A DNA stretch of 64,000 bases from Scatavimonas merdipullorum (GTDB lineage: Bacteria; Bacillota; Clostridia; Oscillospirales; Acutalibacteraceae): NCBI GenBank assembly GCA_018712865.1, contig DVGH01000053.1, positions 1-64,000 of the forward strand. Direction: 5' to 3'. Below, piece by piece: positions 25,529-34,973 of the stretch. The notes under the pieces are model-generated. The model did not search any database and had not been told where the DNA came from. It was given only the letters and a program-made list of their open reading frames with translations. Within the stretch, counting starts at the first letter, position 1. Each line of letters opens with the position of its first letter. The translations under genes were made by a program, and so were the position numbers.

Positions 25529-27193
25529 TCAGAACAGCCCCGAGATCACGCCGTCTTGGCTGATATCTATTTTCTGTGCGGCCGGCTCTTTTGGCAAGCC
25601 TGGCATGGTCATGATGTCGCCCGTAAGCACCACGACAAAGCCAGCGCCATTGGAAAGGCGCACATCTTTGACCGTTATGGTAAAATCCTTTGGTGCACCC
25701 AAAAGCGCCGGATCGTCCGAAAGAGAATACTGCGTCTTGGCAATACACACCGGAAGCGCTCCGCCGCCGAGTGATTCTACCTCTTGGAGCGCTTTTTCCG
25801 CAGCAGAGGTATATACAACGCCGGAGGCACCATAAATTTTCGTTGCCACCGCCAAAATTTTTTGCTTTAACGGTATATCTAAAGGATAGACTGGTGAAAA
25901 CTCAGACGGCTGTTCCACTGCCTGACATACCTTTTGCGCAAGCGCAACTCCACCGGCGCCGCCTTTTGCAAAGACCTCTGAAAGTGCAAAATCCGCGCCC
26001 TTTTGCGCACAATATTGCTCGATAAAGGCAAGCTCTTGTTCTGTATCCGTGTCAAACCGGTTGATTGCCACAACGACTGGAACCCCATAGCTGCGCATAT
26101 TATCAATATGCACGCCCAGATTGCCGATCCCTTTTTGCAGCGCCTCCATGTTTTCGTTTTTGAGCGCATCTTTCAGCGCCCCACCGTTGTATTTCAACGC
26201 ACGGCAGGTAGCCACCACCACAATTGCCGCAGGACATAGTCCTGCGCAGCGGCATTTGATGTCCAAAAATTTTTCCGCTCCCAGGTCAGAGCCAAAGCCC
26301 GCCTCCGTTATACAATAATCCGCCAGCTTAAGCGCCAGCTTGGTAGCTCTGACAGAATTACAGCCATGGGCAATATTGGCAAAGGGCCCCCCATGCATAA
26401 TAACCGGGCTTCCTTCCAGCGTCTGTACCAGATTTGGCATGATTGCGTCTTTTAAAAGTGCTGTCATTGCGCCCTGCGCATGAAGATCCCTTGCATAGAC
26501 CGGCCGGCCGTCCAACGTATAGGCCACCAAAATATTGCCAAGCCTGCGCTTTAGATCCTGCAAATCCTCCGAAAGGCATAAAATTGCCATAACTTCGCTT
26601 GCTACGGTAATCATAAACCCGTCTTCGCGCGGAACGCCGTTTACCTTTCCGCCAAGGCCAACCACAATATTGCGCAGCGCGCGGTCGTTCATATCCAGGC
26701 AGCGCTTTATCAAAACCCTGCGTGGGTCAATAGACAAGGCGTTTCCCTGCTGCAGATGGTTGTCCAGCATAGCGCAAAGCAGATTGTTTGCAGATGTAAT
26801 TGCATGCATATCCCCTGTAAAATGCAGATTGATATCTTCCATAGGAAGCACCTGGGCATAACCGCCGCCCGCTGCGCCGCCTTTTACCCCAAAAACAGGG
26901 CCAAGCGAGGGCTCGCGCAGTGCAACGACCGCCTTTTTCCCTATTTTTGCCATGGCCTGTCCAAGCCCGGCCGTCGTGGTTGTTTTCCCTTCCCCTGCCG
27001 GCGTTGGATTGATCGCCGTCACAAGGATAAGCTTTCCATCCTTGTGATCTTTTAAACGCGCAAACAGACGGTCGTTAAGCTTTGCCTTATAACGTCCATA
27101 GCTTTCCGTTTCTTCCTCCTTGATCCCCAACTGTCTTGCAATTTGCAAAACCGGTACAGGCTGGGCCTGCTGCGCAATTTCAATGTCTGTCAT
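25529..27193 (-). CDS. fhs: Formate-tetrahydrofolate ligase
   Basis: A 554-residue ATP-dependent enzyme making 10-formyltetrahydrofolate from formate, supplying one-carbon units for purines and possibly the Wood-Ljungdahl methyl branch. The nucleotide loop TPAGEGKTTTT lies near residue 62 and the family segments REPSLGPVFG and ANIAHGCNSV are present. The ATG at 27193 fits the family N-terminus (MTDIEIAQQ); GGAGG is 13 bases upstream, and an immediately preceding GTG would give a closer spacing. It begins the fhs-tsaE-tsaB-rpiB-upp run. Confidence 0.97.
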   Translation of the reverse strand: MTDIEIAQQAQPVPVLQIARQLGIKEEETESYGRYKAKLNDRLFARLKDHKDGKLILVTAINPTPAGEGKTTTTAGLGQAMAKIGKKAVVALREPSLGPVFGVKGGAAGGGYAQVLPMEDINLHFTGDMHAITSANNLLCAMLDNHLQQGNALSIDPRRVLIKRCLDMNDRALRNIVVGLGGKVNGVPREDGFMITVASEVMAILCLSEDLQDLKRRLGNILVAYTLDGRPVYARDLHAQGAMTALLKDAIMPNLVQTLEGSPVIMHGGPFANIAHGCNSVRATKLALKLADYCITEAGFGSDLGAEKFLDIKCRCAGLCPAAIVVVATCRALKYNGGALKDALKNENMEALQKGIGNLGVHIDNMRSYGVPVVVAINRFDTDTEQELAFIEQYCAQKGADFALSEVFAKGGAGGVALAQKVCQAVEQPSEFSPVYPLDIPLKQKILAVATKIYGASGVVYTSAAEKALQEVESLGGGALPVCIAKTQYSLSDDPALLGAPKDFTITVKDVRLSNGAGFVVVLTGDIMTMPGLPKEPAAQKIDISQDGVISGLF

Positions 27194-27234
27194 CACGGGA
27201 TATGCACCTCCAAAATTAAACCTTAACCGCAAAA

Positions 27235-27263
27235 ATTATACCATATTGCGTGTGTCATAACAA
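27235..27263 (-). promoter_or_regulatory. Promoter of fhs
   Basis: On the minus strand, TTGTTA (27258-27263) and TATAAT (27235-27240) are 17 bases apart, about 40 bases before the fhs start. Confidence 0.75.
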
Positions 27264-27296
27264 CCCTGAAAAAGCAGCTTATGACAAAAAGCGCAG

Positions 27297-27330
27297 AAAA
27301 TACCCGCATACAACCGTATACGGGTATTTT
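27297..27330. terminator. Terminator after cdaR
   Basis: AAAATACCCG and CGGGTATTTT form a stem, extended by GTATACGG-type pairing in the loop, with T runs on both strands. It separates the cdaA-cdaR transcript from fhs. Confidence 0.8.
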
Positions 27331-27332
27331 TG

Positions 27333-28622
27333 CTATTCTGTTCTGCTGACTGTAACATTTGCCGTATATGCCTGTGTATCATACGCCCAGCATTCTGATT
27401 GGTTGTTAATGTGTATATTGACAGGCATTTCCGCTGTACCGACAAAGCCGTCGCCAAGGCTGCTTAAGTCGATTTGCGCCTCCACATCGCTTGCAGTAAG
27501 CTCGGAAACCACATCCTCCGGCCCTATAACCGTAACGTCTATACTTGTCGTCATTGCAACCGCCGTGTATCCGTCGTCCAAATGATCAAAGGTAAACCTA
27601 TTGACCGTAAGCACAGTGGAATCATAGCCGGAAAGATCCAAGCTGACGGTTGCATTGCTTTCATTGCTGATATTAATACATCCCGCTGGAAGGTCGATCG
27701 GCAGCGTAAACTCCGTATTGTCCGGAGAGACCTGCGAAAAATCAATCGCCTGCAGGGAAATAGAGCTGAGGCTCTGCATAACCTCCTCTGACCCGGCAAT
27801 CATCAAAGAAGACGGTGTAACCGTTGCAAACGCACTAACATCAAAGCCAGACGGCACGTTTGTAAACTGCGGCTCCAGCGGAAGCTCCTTTTTGGGCAGG
27901 ACCGGTACGGTGACTGTGACCATATTATTTTCCACATTTGTGGTTAGAAGCTCGCTTCTGATCTGTGTTCCGGTAGTATCATACAGGACAATTTCATAGT
28001 CCTGGGAAGTGGTTTCTCTTAAATCGCCCGAAAAATCCCCTTCAATTGCAACTTTATCTACCTTCATCACCTCGGTCTGCGGGCCGGATATGGTGATCGT
28101 GTCTGTAGAATAGACAGCCTTTCCCCTGAAGTAGGTAGATTCTGTCCGTATGCCGCTGTAGTCTATATTGTCCGTCAGTGAAAATTCGCGCGAGCTTTGC
28201 CGGTCTACATATACGCTTACAATCTGCGGCGTAACAGATAAAATTTCATAGTCGGACTTTACACCGTTTTTTCTGGCGGTTAATTCAAGCGAATACGTGT
28301 TCGGCGCGGTAATTGTGTTGGAAGCCTGCAGCGCAACCACCTGGATGTCATCCTTTGTTACATTTGCAACCGTCAGCCTGTTGCCTGATATCAAAACAGA
28401 GGCCGTCGTGTCCCCACCGCTGAAGATGGTAAGGCCGTCCTCCCGCGCGGCATCTGAAAGCGGGATCGTAATAGGGATATCCGAAATGGTGTATTCAATT
28501 GCTTCTCCCGTGTTCTGCGAAAAAAAGAGCCACAAGCCGCATGCCATTAAAAAAGAAAAAACTATCAGAAATTTATTGTTCCTAAAAAGCTTGCTCAGCG
28601 AAAATGATTTAATCCTTTTCAT
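27333..28622 (-). CDS. cdaR: CdaA regulator CdaR (YbbR domains)
   Basis: A 429-residue extracytoplasmic protein with one N-terminal membrane anchor (FLIVFSFLMACGLWLFF, residues about 18-34) and four YbbR repeats of about 85 residues, seen in recurring strand patterns. CdaR binds and modulates the diadenylate cyclase CdaA in Firmicutes. The ATG overlaps the end of cdaA by 14 bases, so the two are coupled. The usual third gene, glmM, is not next; a terminator and fhs follow. Confidence 0.93.
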   Translation of the reverse strand: MKRIKSFSLSKLFRNNKFLIVFSFLMACGLWLFFSQNTGEAIEYTISDIPITIPLSDAAREDGLTIFSGGDTTASVLISGNRLTVANVTKDDIQVVALQASNTITAPNTYSLELTARKNGVKSDYEILSVTPQIVSVYVDRQSSREFSLTDNIDYSGIRTESTYFRGKAVYSTDTITISGPQTEVMKVDKVAIEGDFSGDLRETTSQDYEIVLYDTTGTQIRSELLTTNVENNMVTVTVPVLPKKELPLEPQFTNVPSGFDVSAFATVTPSSLMIAGSEEVMQSLSSISLQAIDFSQVSPDNTEFTLPIDLPAGCINISNESNATVSLDLSGYDSTVLTVNRFTFDHLDDGYTAVAMTTSIDVTVIGPEDVVSELTASDVEAQIDLSSLGDGFVGTAEMPVNIHINNQSECWAYDTQAYTANVTVSRTE

Positions 28623-29487
28623 GCCTTTTCTCCTTCCTCTTGGATGAGAAAATGGGGATCAGCTCTATGATATCCGTCTTATCGCCAGGCAACAAAAGCT
28701 CTTCGAGCCTTTCCTTTAACGTATCCCTTGTATAGTCCCTGGTAAGCCTGCCTCTGTATGCCACAGAAATATTCCCGGTTTCTTCAGAAACAACCACAAT
28801 CACCGCATCCGATTCTTCGCTCATGCCAAGCGCCGCTCTGTGGCGCGTTCCAAGGTTGACATCCACTTCCTCGTTTTTGGTAAGCGGCAAAATACAGCCT
28901 GCAGCATAGACCCGTCCGTCGCGCATAACTACCGCGCCGTCATGCAGCGGCGCCTTGTTAAAAAACAGGTTGCCAATGACCGAAACAGACGGCTCCGCGT
29001 CGACAATTGTACCGGTGTCAATAATTTCTCCCAGCTTTGTTCTTCTTTCAAACACAATCAAAGCGCCCGTTTTTGCGCGTTGAAACACCAGCGCCGCGTC
29101 TGCAACAGCACTGATCGCTTTCTTTTGCAGAGCGATCCCACGATTGTCTTCCTTTGCCTGCATACCAAATTTAAAATTTTTGGACAGCTTGCTGCGCCCA
29201 ATTTGCTCAAGCGCCTTTCTGATTTCCGGCTGAAAAATAATAAACAGGATAATAACGCCAAATTCAAAAAAGTTCCTGAGCAAAGCGGTCAGCATAGTAA
29301 GCTGGAAGGTAAAGGCAAGCAAATAAACAGCAACAAGAATTACCACGCCCTTTAAGAGCTGTTCCGCTCTTGTTTCGCGCACCAGCTTTAAAATACTATA
29401 TATAACAAAGGTTATGCAGAGAATATCCACAAGATCTTTTATTTCAAAAGTTCTGATAATTGAAAGAAAAGAATTTATCAGCTGCAT
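28609..29487 (-). CDS. cdaA: Diadenylate cyclase CdaA
   Basis: A 292-residue membrane enzyme that condenses two ATP into c-di-AMP, an essential signal for potassium and osmotic balance in Firmicutes. Three hydrophobic helices lie in residues 15-85; the DisA_N catalytic domain follows, with the DGAVVMRDGRV and GTRHRAALG motifs that bind ATP and metal. Length is normal (273 in Bacillus). It is followed immediately by cdaR. Confidence 0.96.
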   Translation of the reverse strand: MQLINSFLSIIRTFEIKDLVDILCITFVIYSILKLVRETRAEQLLKGVVILVAVYLLAFTFQLTMLTALLRNFFEFGVIILFIIFQPEIRKALEQIGRSKLSKNFKFGMQAKEDNRGIALQKKAISAVADAALVFQRAKTGALIVFERRTKLGEIIDTGTIVDAEPSVSVIGNLFFNKAPLHDGAVVMRDGRVYAAGCILPLTKNEEVDVNLGTRHRAALGMSEESDAVIVVVSEETGNISVAYRGRLTRDYTRDTLKERLEELLLPGDKTDIIELIPIFSSKRKEKRHEKD

Positions 29488-29533
29488 ATCTTTCTTCCTT
29501 CCGGTTTTGTTGAAATACCTGTATCTTTGATTT

Positions 29534-29562
29534 ATTTTAGCATATATTCCCTCTGATGGAAA
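29534..29562 (-). promoter_or_regulatory. Candidate promoter of cdaA-cdaR
   Basis: On the minus strand, TTTCCA (29557-29562) and TAAAAT (29534-29539) are 17 bases apart with TGC before the -10, making an extended -10 element. Confidence 0.6.
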
Positions 29563-29580
29563 TACCTTTTTAACTGTTTT

Positions 29581-30738
29581 TTAACTTTTTTGTAACCTTT
29601 GCTTCATCTGCATAACTGCAAAGGCCAAACGGTCAATCTGCGCCGTATTGGAAAAATAGGAAGGGCTTACACGCACCGCGCCCGTTTCCAGTGTACCAAA
29701 GGCCGCGTGCGCAACCGGCGCACAATGCAGTCCGGCACGCAGCGCAATATCGTAATGGCGGCTTAAATGCTCTGCGACTGTTTCGCTGTCCATCCCCTGG
29801 ACATTAAACGATAAAACGGGCGAAAAATGGCCAAGGTCCGGCTTTTCTGTGTAAAGCTTGACAAAAGAAAGATTGGCCAGTTTATCATATAAACGCCGAA
29901 TGAGTGCCATCTCATGCGACGCAATTGTTTTCTCTTTGATTCTGGATACAAATTCTATACCGGCTTTCAGCCCTGCAATCCCCGGCAAATTGGGCGTGCC
30001 ACTTTCAAATTTGTCTGGCATAATTGCCGGATGCTCAAAAGAAACGGAGCTGCTGCCGGTGCCGCCCTGCATAAACGAAGAGAGCCGGTCACTGTTTGCT
30101 GTAATGAGCAGCCCCGTCCCCATTGGCCCGTACAAGCCCTTATGCCCGGCGGTACATAAATAGTCTATTTTATTTTCCTGTAAATCAATTGGAATAGTTC
30201 CCGCCGTTTGCGCGCAATCGACCAGGATCTGTATGCCGTATTCGTGGCACAGGGCGGTCAGGCGCTCGACGGGCAGGCGTACACCCCAAACATTGGAGGC
30301 GTGCGTGCATACAACAAGCTTTGTCTTACCATTTAATGCGTTGCGAAAAGCATCCACCGTTTTGTCGTTATCCCCGGGATAAACGGTGGCCTGTGTAAAG
30401 GTTACCCCTTCTTTTTCAAGCTCCGTCAGCGGCCGGATAACAGAGTTGTGCTCTAAATTAGAGCATACTACGTGATCCCCGCTTCTTAAAAGCCCTTTTA
30501 AAACAATATTGATAGAATGCGTACAATTCAGCGTAAAAACGACATTTTCTTCTTTTTCTGCATTAAAAAGCGCCGCGGCCTTTACCCTGCAATCGTATAT
30601 TTCTTTTGCAGATCTCATAGAAAGTCTGTGGCCGCTGCGCCCGGGATTTGCTCCGTAAGTTTTTAACGCTTCGTGAACCGCCGCTGTAACCGACGGCGGC
30701 TTTGGAAAGGTCGTTGCCGCGTTGTCAAGATAGATCAC
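29581..30738 (-). CDS. Cysteine desulfurase-family aminotransferase
   Basis: A 385-residue class-V aminotransferase of the EF2568-type cysteine desulfurase subfamily, PLP-dependent enzymes expected to release sulfur or selenium from cysteine or selenocysteine. The N-terminus IYLDNAATTFPKP, the PLP Asp-x-Ala-Gln motif (VDCAQTAG) and the lysine in TAGHKGLYGPMG are visible; a catalytic Cys region (GLHCAPVAH) is near residue 340. Start is GTG with GGAGG seven bases upstream, and it overlaps the preceding DUF3343 gene by four bases (GTGA). That pairing suggests sulfur or selenium relay to the DUF3343 protein. Confidence 0.9.
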   Translation of the reverse strand: MIYLDNAATTFPKPPSVTAAVHEALKTYGANPGRSGHRLSMRSAKEIYDCRVKAAALFNAEKEENVVFTLNCTHSINIVLKGLLRSGDHVVCSNLEHNSVIRPLTELEKEGVTFTQATVYPGDNDKTVDAFRNALNGKTKLVVCTHASNVWGVRLPVERLTALCHEYGIQILVDCAQTAGTIPIDLQENKIDYLCTAGHKGLYGPMGTGLLITANSDRLSSFMQGGTGSSSVSFEHPAIMPDKFESGTPNLPGIAGLKAGIEFVSRIKEKTIASHEMALIRRLYDKLANLSFVKLYTEKPDLGHFSPVLSFNVQGMDSETVAEHLSRHYDIALRAGLHCAPVAHAAFGTLETGAVRVSPSYFSNTAQIDRLAFAVMQMKQRLQKS

Positions 30739-30974
30739 GGCACAACCTCCCTGCTTGTTCGGCCAAGGACCGTTATACCGTTGTTTATAAGGATTCTTTC
30801 TGCCTCATCTGTCCGTCTGGGTACATAAAGGCTGTAGCCGCAACTGTTTGCCTCGCCCTGCTTTGGCGTCCTCTCTATATCGGCGGCTATGCCATGCTTT
30901 AACAGGACAGACCTTCCTTTCATTGCATATGTGATGGAAGTCAGCATAATCAACTGCTTGCCCACATATATCAC
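30735..30974 (-). CDS. DUF3343 putative Se/S carrier protein
   Basis: A 79-residue DUF3343-family protein. The family is annotated as putative Se/S carrier and has a short ferredoxin-like fold with a conserved Cys, here in ANSCGYSLYV. The segment ITYAMKGRSVLLKHGI fits the family N-terminal helix. GTG at 30974 or GTG at 30965 could start it, both near AAGGAG/GAGG. Coupled translation with the cysteine desulfurase gene supports a carrier role, which is otherwise unproven. Confidence 0.8.
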   Translation of the reverse strand: MIYVGKQLIMLTSITYAMKGRSVLLKHGIAADIERTPKQGEANSCGYSLYVPRRTDEAERILINNGITVLGRTSREVVP

Positions 30975-31058
30975 CTCGCTCCTTTTTTATTACATTCTAT
31001 GCTGGAGCGGCAGGTTGCGTGTACAGGCGTTTTTCCATATCTTCAGCAGACACAGCGC

Positions 31059-31568
31059 TTACTGCGACGGGCCTTCGTCAAAGCCGTCACGAAACGAATC
31101 GTCCACTGCATCGGGGAAGGCATCATTGCGGTCATATGCATCTGGAGCATACGGGCCGTGGTCGTCGCCTATAATTTCCCCTCTGCGCATGTGAAGCCTC
31201 ATTTTTTCATCTTCAACGGCGTCTGAAAGATTGTCTTTAAACATCTGGGCGTTTTTTATATTTTTAACGACCAGGTGGGGCTGAAACCTGTCCTGGGATT
31301 CTATAATCACCGTACCCAAAGAAAATATTTTCTGTAAAAGTGTGCGCTGCAGCGTGATATCCAGCACGCGGTAGAGCAGAATTTCGTTTTCTTTGCTTGT
31401 CAGAAGGCCCTCGTTAATCAAAAGCTTTCTATTGGTAAGGGTGTATTTTGTAAACGTAAACGGCAGGCCAAAAAGCAGCCAGCGTTTTCTTTCCTGCTGA
31501 ATAATTTCCACATCGTCTGCTTTTCCGCGCGCACCGGTTTTTGCAGGATTTGCCGCATAGTCCGCCAT
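31059..31568 (-). CDS. Bacterial PH-domain protein
   Basis: A 169-residue protein with a bacterial PH-like domain (bPH2/DUF304 type) over residues about 30-115, recognised by LPFTFTKYTLTNRKLLINEGLLTSK-type strands and the later VIIESQD. Unlike most relatives it has no membrane helix. Residues 120-169 are a charged, mostly acidic tail. A strong AAAGGAGG precedes the ATG. It lies 15 bases after pfk. Function is unknown; such domains are often linked to membrane or envelope stress. Confidence 0.75.
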   Translation of the reverse strand: MADYAANPAKTGARGKADDVEIIQQERKRWLLFGLPFTFTKYTLTNRKLLINEGLLTSKENEILLYRVLDITLQRTLLQKIFSLGTVIIESQDRFQPHLVVKNIKNAQMFKDNLSDAVEDEKMRLHMRRGEIIGDDHGPYAPDAYDRNDAFPDAVDDSFRDGFDEGPSQ

Positions 31569-31583
31569 ACAATCCGCCTCCTT

Positions 31584-32663
31584 TTATTCTCCAAACGTAA
31601 TACCAATCTGCTTGGCTGTCTGGATAATATCACTATCTACAGGAACGGCCTTCAGCTTTCCGGCAACCTGGTTTAACGGCACGGGAACAATTTTATTATT
31701 GATCAACGCCACCATATTGCCATACTTTTCCTGAATAATCAGCTGTGCCGCCGCCGCGCCAAAGCGTGTAGAAAGCACCCGATCATAGGGACATGGGCTG
31801 CCACCGCGCTGAAAATGGCCCGGGACCGTGACCCTTGTTTCCTGCCCGGTTGCCTGTTCAATTTCGTGGGCAATTTTATAGGAAATGGAGGGATAGGCAA
31901 GCTCTGCAATCGCCGCTTTCTTTTTCTTTTTCGGCAGCGCCGCAAGTTCCTTGGAAATAGCGCCTTCGGCTACAGCCAGGATAGAGAAATTTTTTCCGCT
32001 GCTAGTCCTTGCCTTTACGGTTTGTATAACGGACTGGATATCATACGGGATTTCAGGAATCAAAATAATGTCTGCCCCGCCTGCAATACCGGCATACAGG
32101 GTAAGCCATCCAACCTTATGCCCCATAACCTCTACAATAAACACCCTGCCGTGCGAGGTTGCCGTTGTATGGATGCAGTCGATCACATTGGTTGCAATAT
32201 CAACGGCACTTTGGAACCCAAATGTCATGTCTGTCCCCCAAAGGTCATTGTCAATGGTTTTGGGTAAAGACACGATATTTAATCCTTCTTCACACAGCAG
32301 GTTGGCCGTTTTCTGTGTGCCGTTTCCGCCCAAAATCACCAGGCAGTCCAGCTTAAGCTCTTTGTAGTGCTCTTTCATGGCCTTAACCTTATCTACACTG
32401 TTTTCATCCACAACGCGCATCAGTTTAAACGGCTGCCTGGATGTGCCAAGAATGGTTCCGCCGCAGGTAAGAATGCCGGAAAAATCCTCTTGCTTCATCT
32501 GCCTGTATTCACCATAAATCAATCCGCGGTAACCGTCGATAATCCCATATATTTCAATACCGTCTGTCCCGTAATGGGCATACAAAGCCTTTGCAACACC
32601 CCGTATGGAGGCGTTGAGCCCCTGGCAGTCCCCACCGCTTGTTAAAATACCAATCCTTTTCAC
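31584..32663 (-). CDS. pfkA: 6-phosphofructokinase
   Basis: A 359-residue phosphofructokinase forming fructose 1,6-bisphosphate in glycolysis. The start is GTG at 32663 (VKRIGILTSGGDCQGLNA) with AAAGGA nine bases upstream; a longer frame reaches into ppk. The nucleotide motif reads GGNGT, Gly at the ATP-type position, but the active site reads PKTIDND, with Lys where E. coli ATP-PFK has Gly. This mixture occurs in long or group III PFKs, so ATP versus pyrophosphate use cannot be told from sequence. It begins 13 bases after ppk. Confidence 0.94.
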   Translation of the reverse strand: MKRIGILTSGGDCQGLNASIRGVAKALYAHYGTDGIEIYGIIDGYRGLIYGEYRQMKQEDFSGILTCGGTILGTSRQPFKLMRVVDENSVDKVKAMKEHYKELKLDCLVILGGNGTQKTANLLCEEGLNIVSLPKTIDNDLWGTDMTFGFQSAVDIATNVIDCIHTTATSHGRVFIVEVMGHKVGWLTLYAGIAGGADIILIPEIPYDIQSVIQTVKARTSSGKNFSILAVAEGAISKELAALPKKKKKAAIAELAYPSISYKIAHEIEQATGQETRVTVPGHFQRGGSPCPYDRVLSTRFGAAAAQLIIQEKYGNMVALINNKIVPVPLNQVAGKLKAVPVDSDIIQTAKQIGITFGE

Positions 32664-32676
32664 TGTAACACGTCCT

Positions 32677-34872
32677 TTAATCCTTGATCTTATTTTGCTG
32701 CGCATGCTTTGGCAGGATAGGCGTTCCGATTGTCTTGCTCTCTTTGATCCTTTTTACACTGCGCTGCTCTTTTTTGGCAAGCTGGGAAAATTGTGTCTGG
32801 GAGTTGATTACCCGTTTGCCGCGCTTATCAATATGCAGATAAGTCGTGTCTGAAAGCTGGATTCTTGCGTTGACCGTATCTTTCAACATAAGGTCTAAAA
32901 TAGCAAAGCCGCGCTTTTTCAGCAGCTCATCCTCCACGGGAAAAACCAGCTCCACACGCTTGTCCAGGTTTCTTTGCATCCAGTCTGCGCTGCCCATATA
33001 TACAACCGGGTCACCCGCATTTTCAAATTTAAAAATCCGGCTGTGCTCCAGCAGCTGCCCTACAATACTGTGTACACTGATATTGTCACTGACGCCCTTA
33101 ATCCCCGGGATCAAGCAACAGATGCCTCTGATGATCAGCTTAATTTTTACGCCCGCCTGCGACGCTTTATATAAGAGCTCGATAATCGCAGGATCTACCA
33201 AAGAGTTGACCTTTGCCGTAATCCCGGAAGGGAGTCCCTGCTTTGCATTGAGCGTTTCTTTTTTTATCATATCCTCAAAAAATTTCCGCATTCCCGTAGG
33301 AGCGACGATAAACTTATTATACTCCGGGGGAAGGGAATATCCTGTCAAAACATTGAACAGGGACGACGCGTCGGTCCCATATTCTTCTTTACAGGTAAAC
33401 ATGCCAATGTCCGTATAAAGGCGTGCGGTAATATCGTTATAGTTGCCCGTGCCCATATGCAGATACCGGCGGATCGCGTTATGCTCGCGCCGGACAACCA
33501 AACATATTTTGCAATGTGTTTTAAGCCCGGTAAGGCCATAAATTACATGGCAGCCCGCCTTTTCCAGCTTTTTGGCCCAATGGATATTGTTTTCTTCGTC
33601 AAACCGCGCCTTCAGCTCCACAAGCACGGTTACCTGTTTCCCGTTTTCCGCCGCTTTGATCAGCGCTGCAATAATAGGGGAATTGCCGCTGACGCGGTAA
33701 AGCGTCTGCTTGATTGCCAGAACGTTTGGATCGTCGGCTGCCGTTTTGACAAAGCGCAGCACACTGTCAAAGCTTTCATATGGGTGATGCACCATGCGGT
33801 CTCTTTCACGAATTGCCTCAAAAATGTCGTCATAGCCATAAAAATCTGCCGGAGGAGAAACCGGTACAATCGGCTCAAAACGAAGATGGTCACAACCGTC
33901 AATCCCTGCAAACTTCGACAAGAATGTGAGGTCAAGGGGACCGGATTGCTCATAAACCTCCTGCGGCTCTACATCGAGCATATCAATCAAAAAGTTTTTC
34001 AGCTCACTGTCGCACTTTCGGTAAATTTCCAGACGCACAGGCTTGCCGCGTTTTCTTTTTTTAATGGATTTTTGTATTTCTTCCATTAAATCGTCCGTTT
34101 CTTCATCGATATCCAAATCGGAATCACGCGTAATACGAAACGGGCAAAAGGCCTTAATATTATAAAGCTCAAACAACTCTTCGAGCTTATGCATAATAAT
34201 ATTTTCAAGCAAAATAAAGGCTCGGCCTTCAGCGGAAGGCAGCTCCAGAAAGCGCGGCAAAATGGACGGAACCTGGATCACCGCAAATACGGATTCCTCC
34301 TCCATATCTGTTAAGCGCACCGCGATATTCAGGCTTTTATTTGCCAAAAGCGGAAACGGGCGGCTGGTGTCGACCGCCATAGGTGTCAGCACGGGAAAAA
34401 CAAGCCTTTCAAAATAAGCGTCAATAAATTTCATTTGCTTTTCATTAAGCTCTTTGATTTTTAAAAAGGCAAGCCCGTTATTTTTGAGCACCGGCAAAAT
34501 GGAACGGTTCAAGCAGGAGTATTGCTTCTTTGAAAAATCATGTATTTTAACAGAAAGCTTTTCCATTTGCTGCACCGGGGTCAGCCCGGCCGGATCCGGA
34601 TGCGTATAGCCCTGATGAATCTGTTCCATAATCCCTGCAACACGCACCATAAAAAACTCATCCAAATTGGAGGCCGTGATTGATAAAAACTTTACCCGCT
34701 CCAAAACGGGGTTTTCTTTTTCCGTTGCTTCTTCCAAAACACGAATGTTAAAATCCATCCAGCTTAATTCCCGGTTGTTATACGGCATTGTAAAATGAGT
34801 TTTTGCCGCCGGCTGTACCGAAATCACGGTCTTGTCCTTTTCTTCCTGTTTGCTTTTTTCCTTTTTTGCCAT
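32677..34872 (-). CDS. ppk1: Polyphosphate kinase
   Basis: A 731-residue PPK1 that reversibly polymerises ATP gamma-phosphate into polyphosphate. The N-terminal segment YNNRELSWMDFNIRVLEEA, the first phospholipase-D-like catalytic His (His453 in LKTHCKICL) and the second (His610 in LLEHSRIF) are visible, as is SADWMQRNLDKRVE near the end. Length is normal. A highly charged 25-residue N-terminal extension is rich in Lys. Its close position before pfk suggests co-transcription of polyphosphate and glycolytic phosphate metabolism. Confidence 0.96.
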   Translation of the reverse strand: MAKKEKSKQEEKDKTVISVQPAAKTHFTMPYNNRELSWMDFNIRVLEEATEKENPVLERVKFLSITASNLDEFFMVRVAGIMEQIHQGYTHPDPAGLTPVQQMEKLSVKIHDFSKKQYSCLNRSILPVLKNNGLAFLKIKELNEKQMKFIDAYFERLVFPVLTPMAVDTSRPFPLLANKSLNIAVRLTDMEEESVFAVIQVPSILPRFLELPSAEGRAFILLENIIMHKLEELFELYNIKAFCPFRITRDSDLDIDEETDDLMEEIQKSIKKRKRGKPVRLEIYRKCDSELKNFLIDMLDVEPQEVYEQSGPLDLTFLSKFAGIDGCDHLRFEPIVPVSPPADFYGYDDIFEAIRERDRMVHHPYESFDSVLRFVKTAADDPNVLAIKQTLYRVSGNSPIIAALIKAAENGKQVTVLVELKARFDEENNIHWAKKLEKAGCHVIYGLTGLKTHCKICLVVRREHNAIRRYLHMGTGNYNDITARLYTDIGMFTCKEEYGTDASSLFNVLTGYSLPPEYNKFIVAPTGMRKFFEDMIKKETLNAKQGLPSGITAKVNSLVDPAIIELLYKASQAGVKIKLIIRGICCLIPGIKGVSDNISVHSIVGQLLEHSRIFKFENAGDPVVYMGSADWMQRNLDKRVELVFPVEDELLKKRGFAILDLMLKDTVNARIQLSDTTYLHIDKRGKRVINSQTQFSQLAKKEQRSVKRIKESKTIGTPILPKHAQQNKIKD

Positions 34873-34901
34873 ATACCTTTCCCCTTCCTTTTATATAAAT
34901 A

Positions 34902-34960
34902 AAAGGGGTGGGAACAGCCGACCAGTATATTCTACAAGGCCGGAGCCTTTCCCCGCCCCA
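34902..34960 (-). terminator. Candidate terminator of the asd-dap operon
   Basis: On the minus strand GGGGCGGGGAA pairs imperfectly with TTCCCACCCC, with a smaller GC-rich hairpin inside, followed by TTTTATTT. It lies between the ACT-protein gene and ppk. Confidence 0.55.
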
Positions 34961-34973
34961 AAGTCCTACTATT

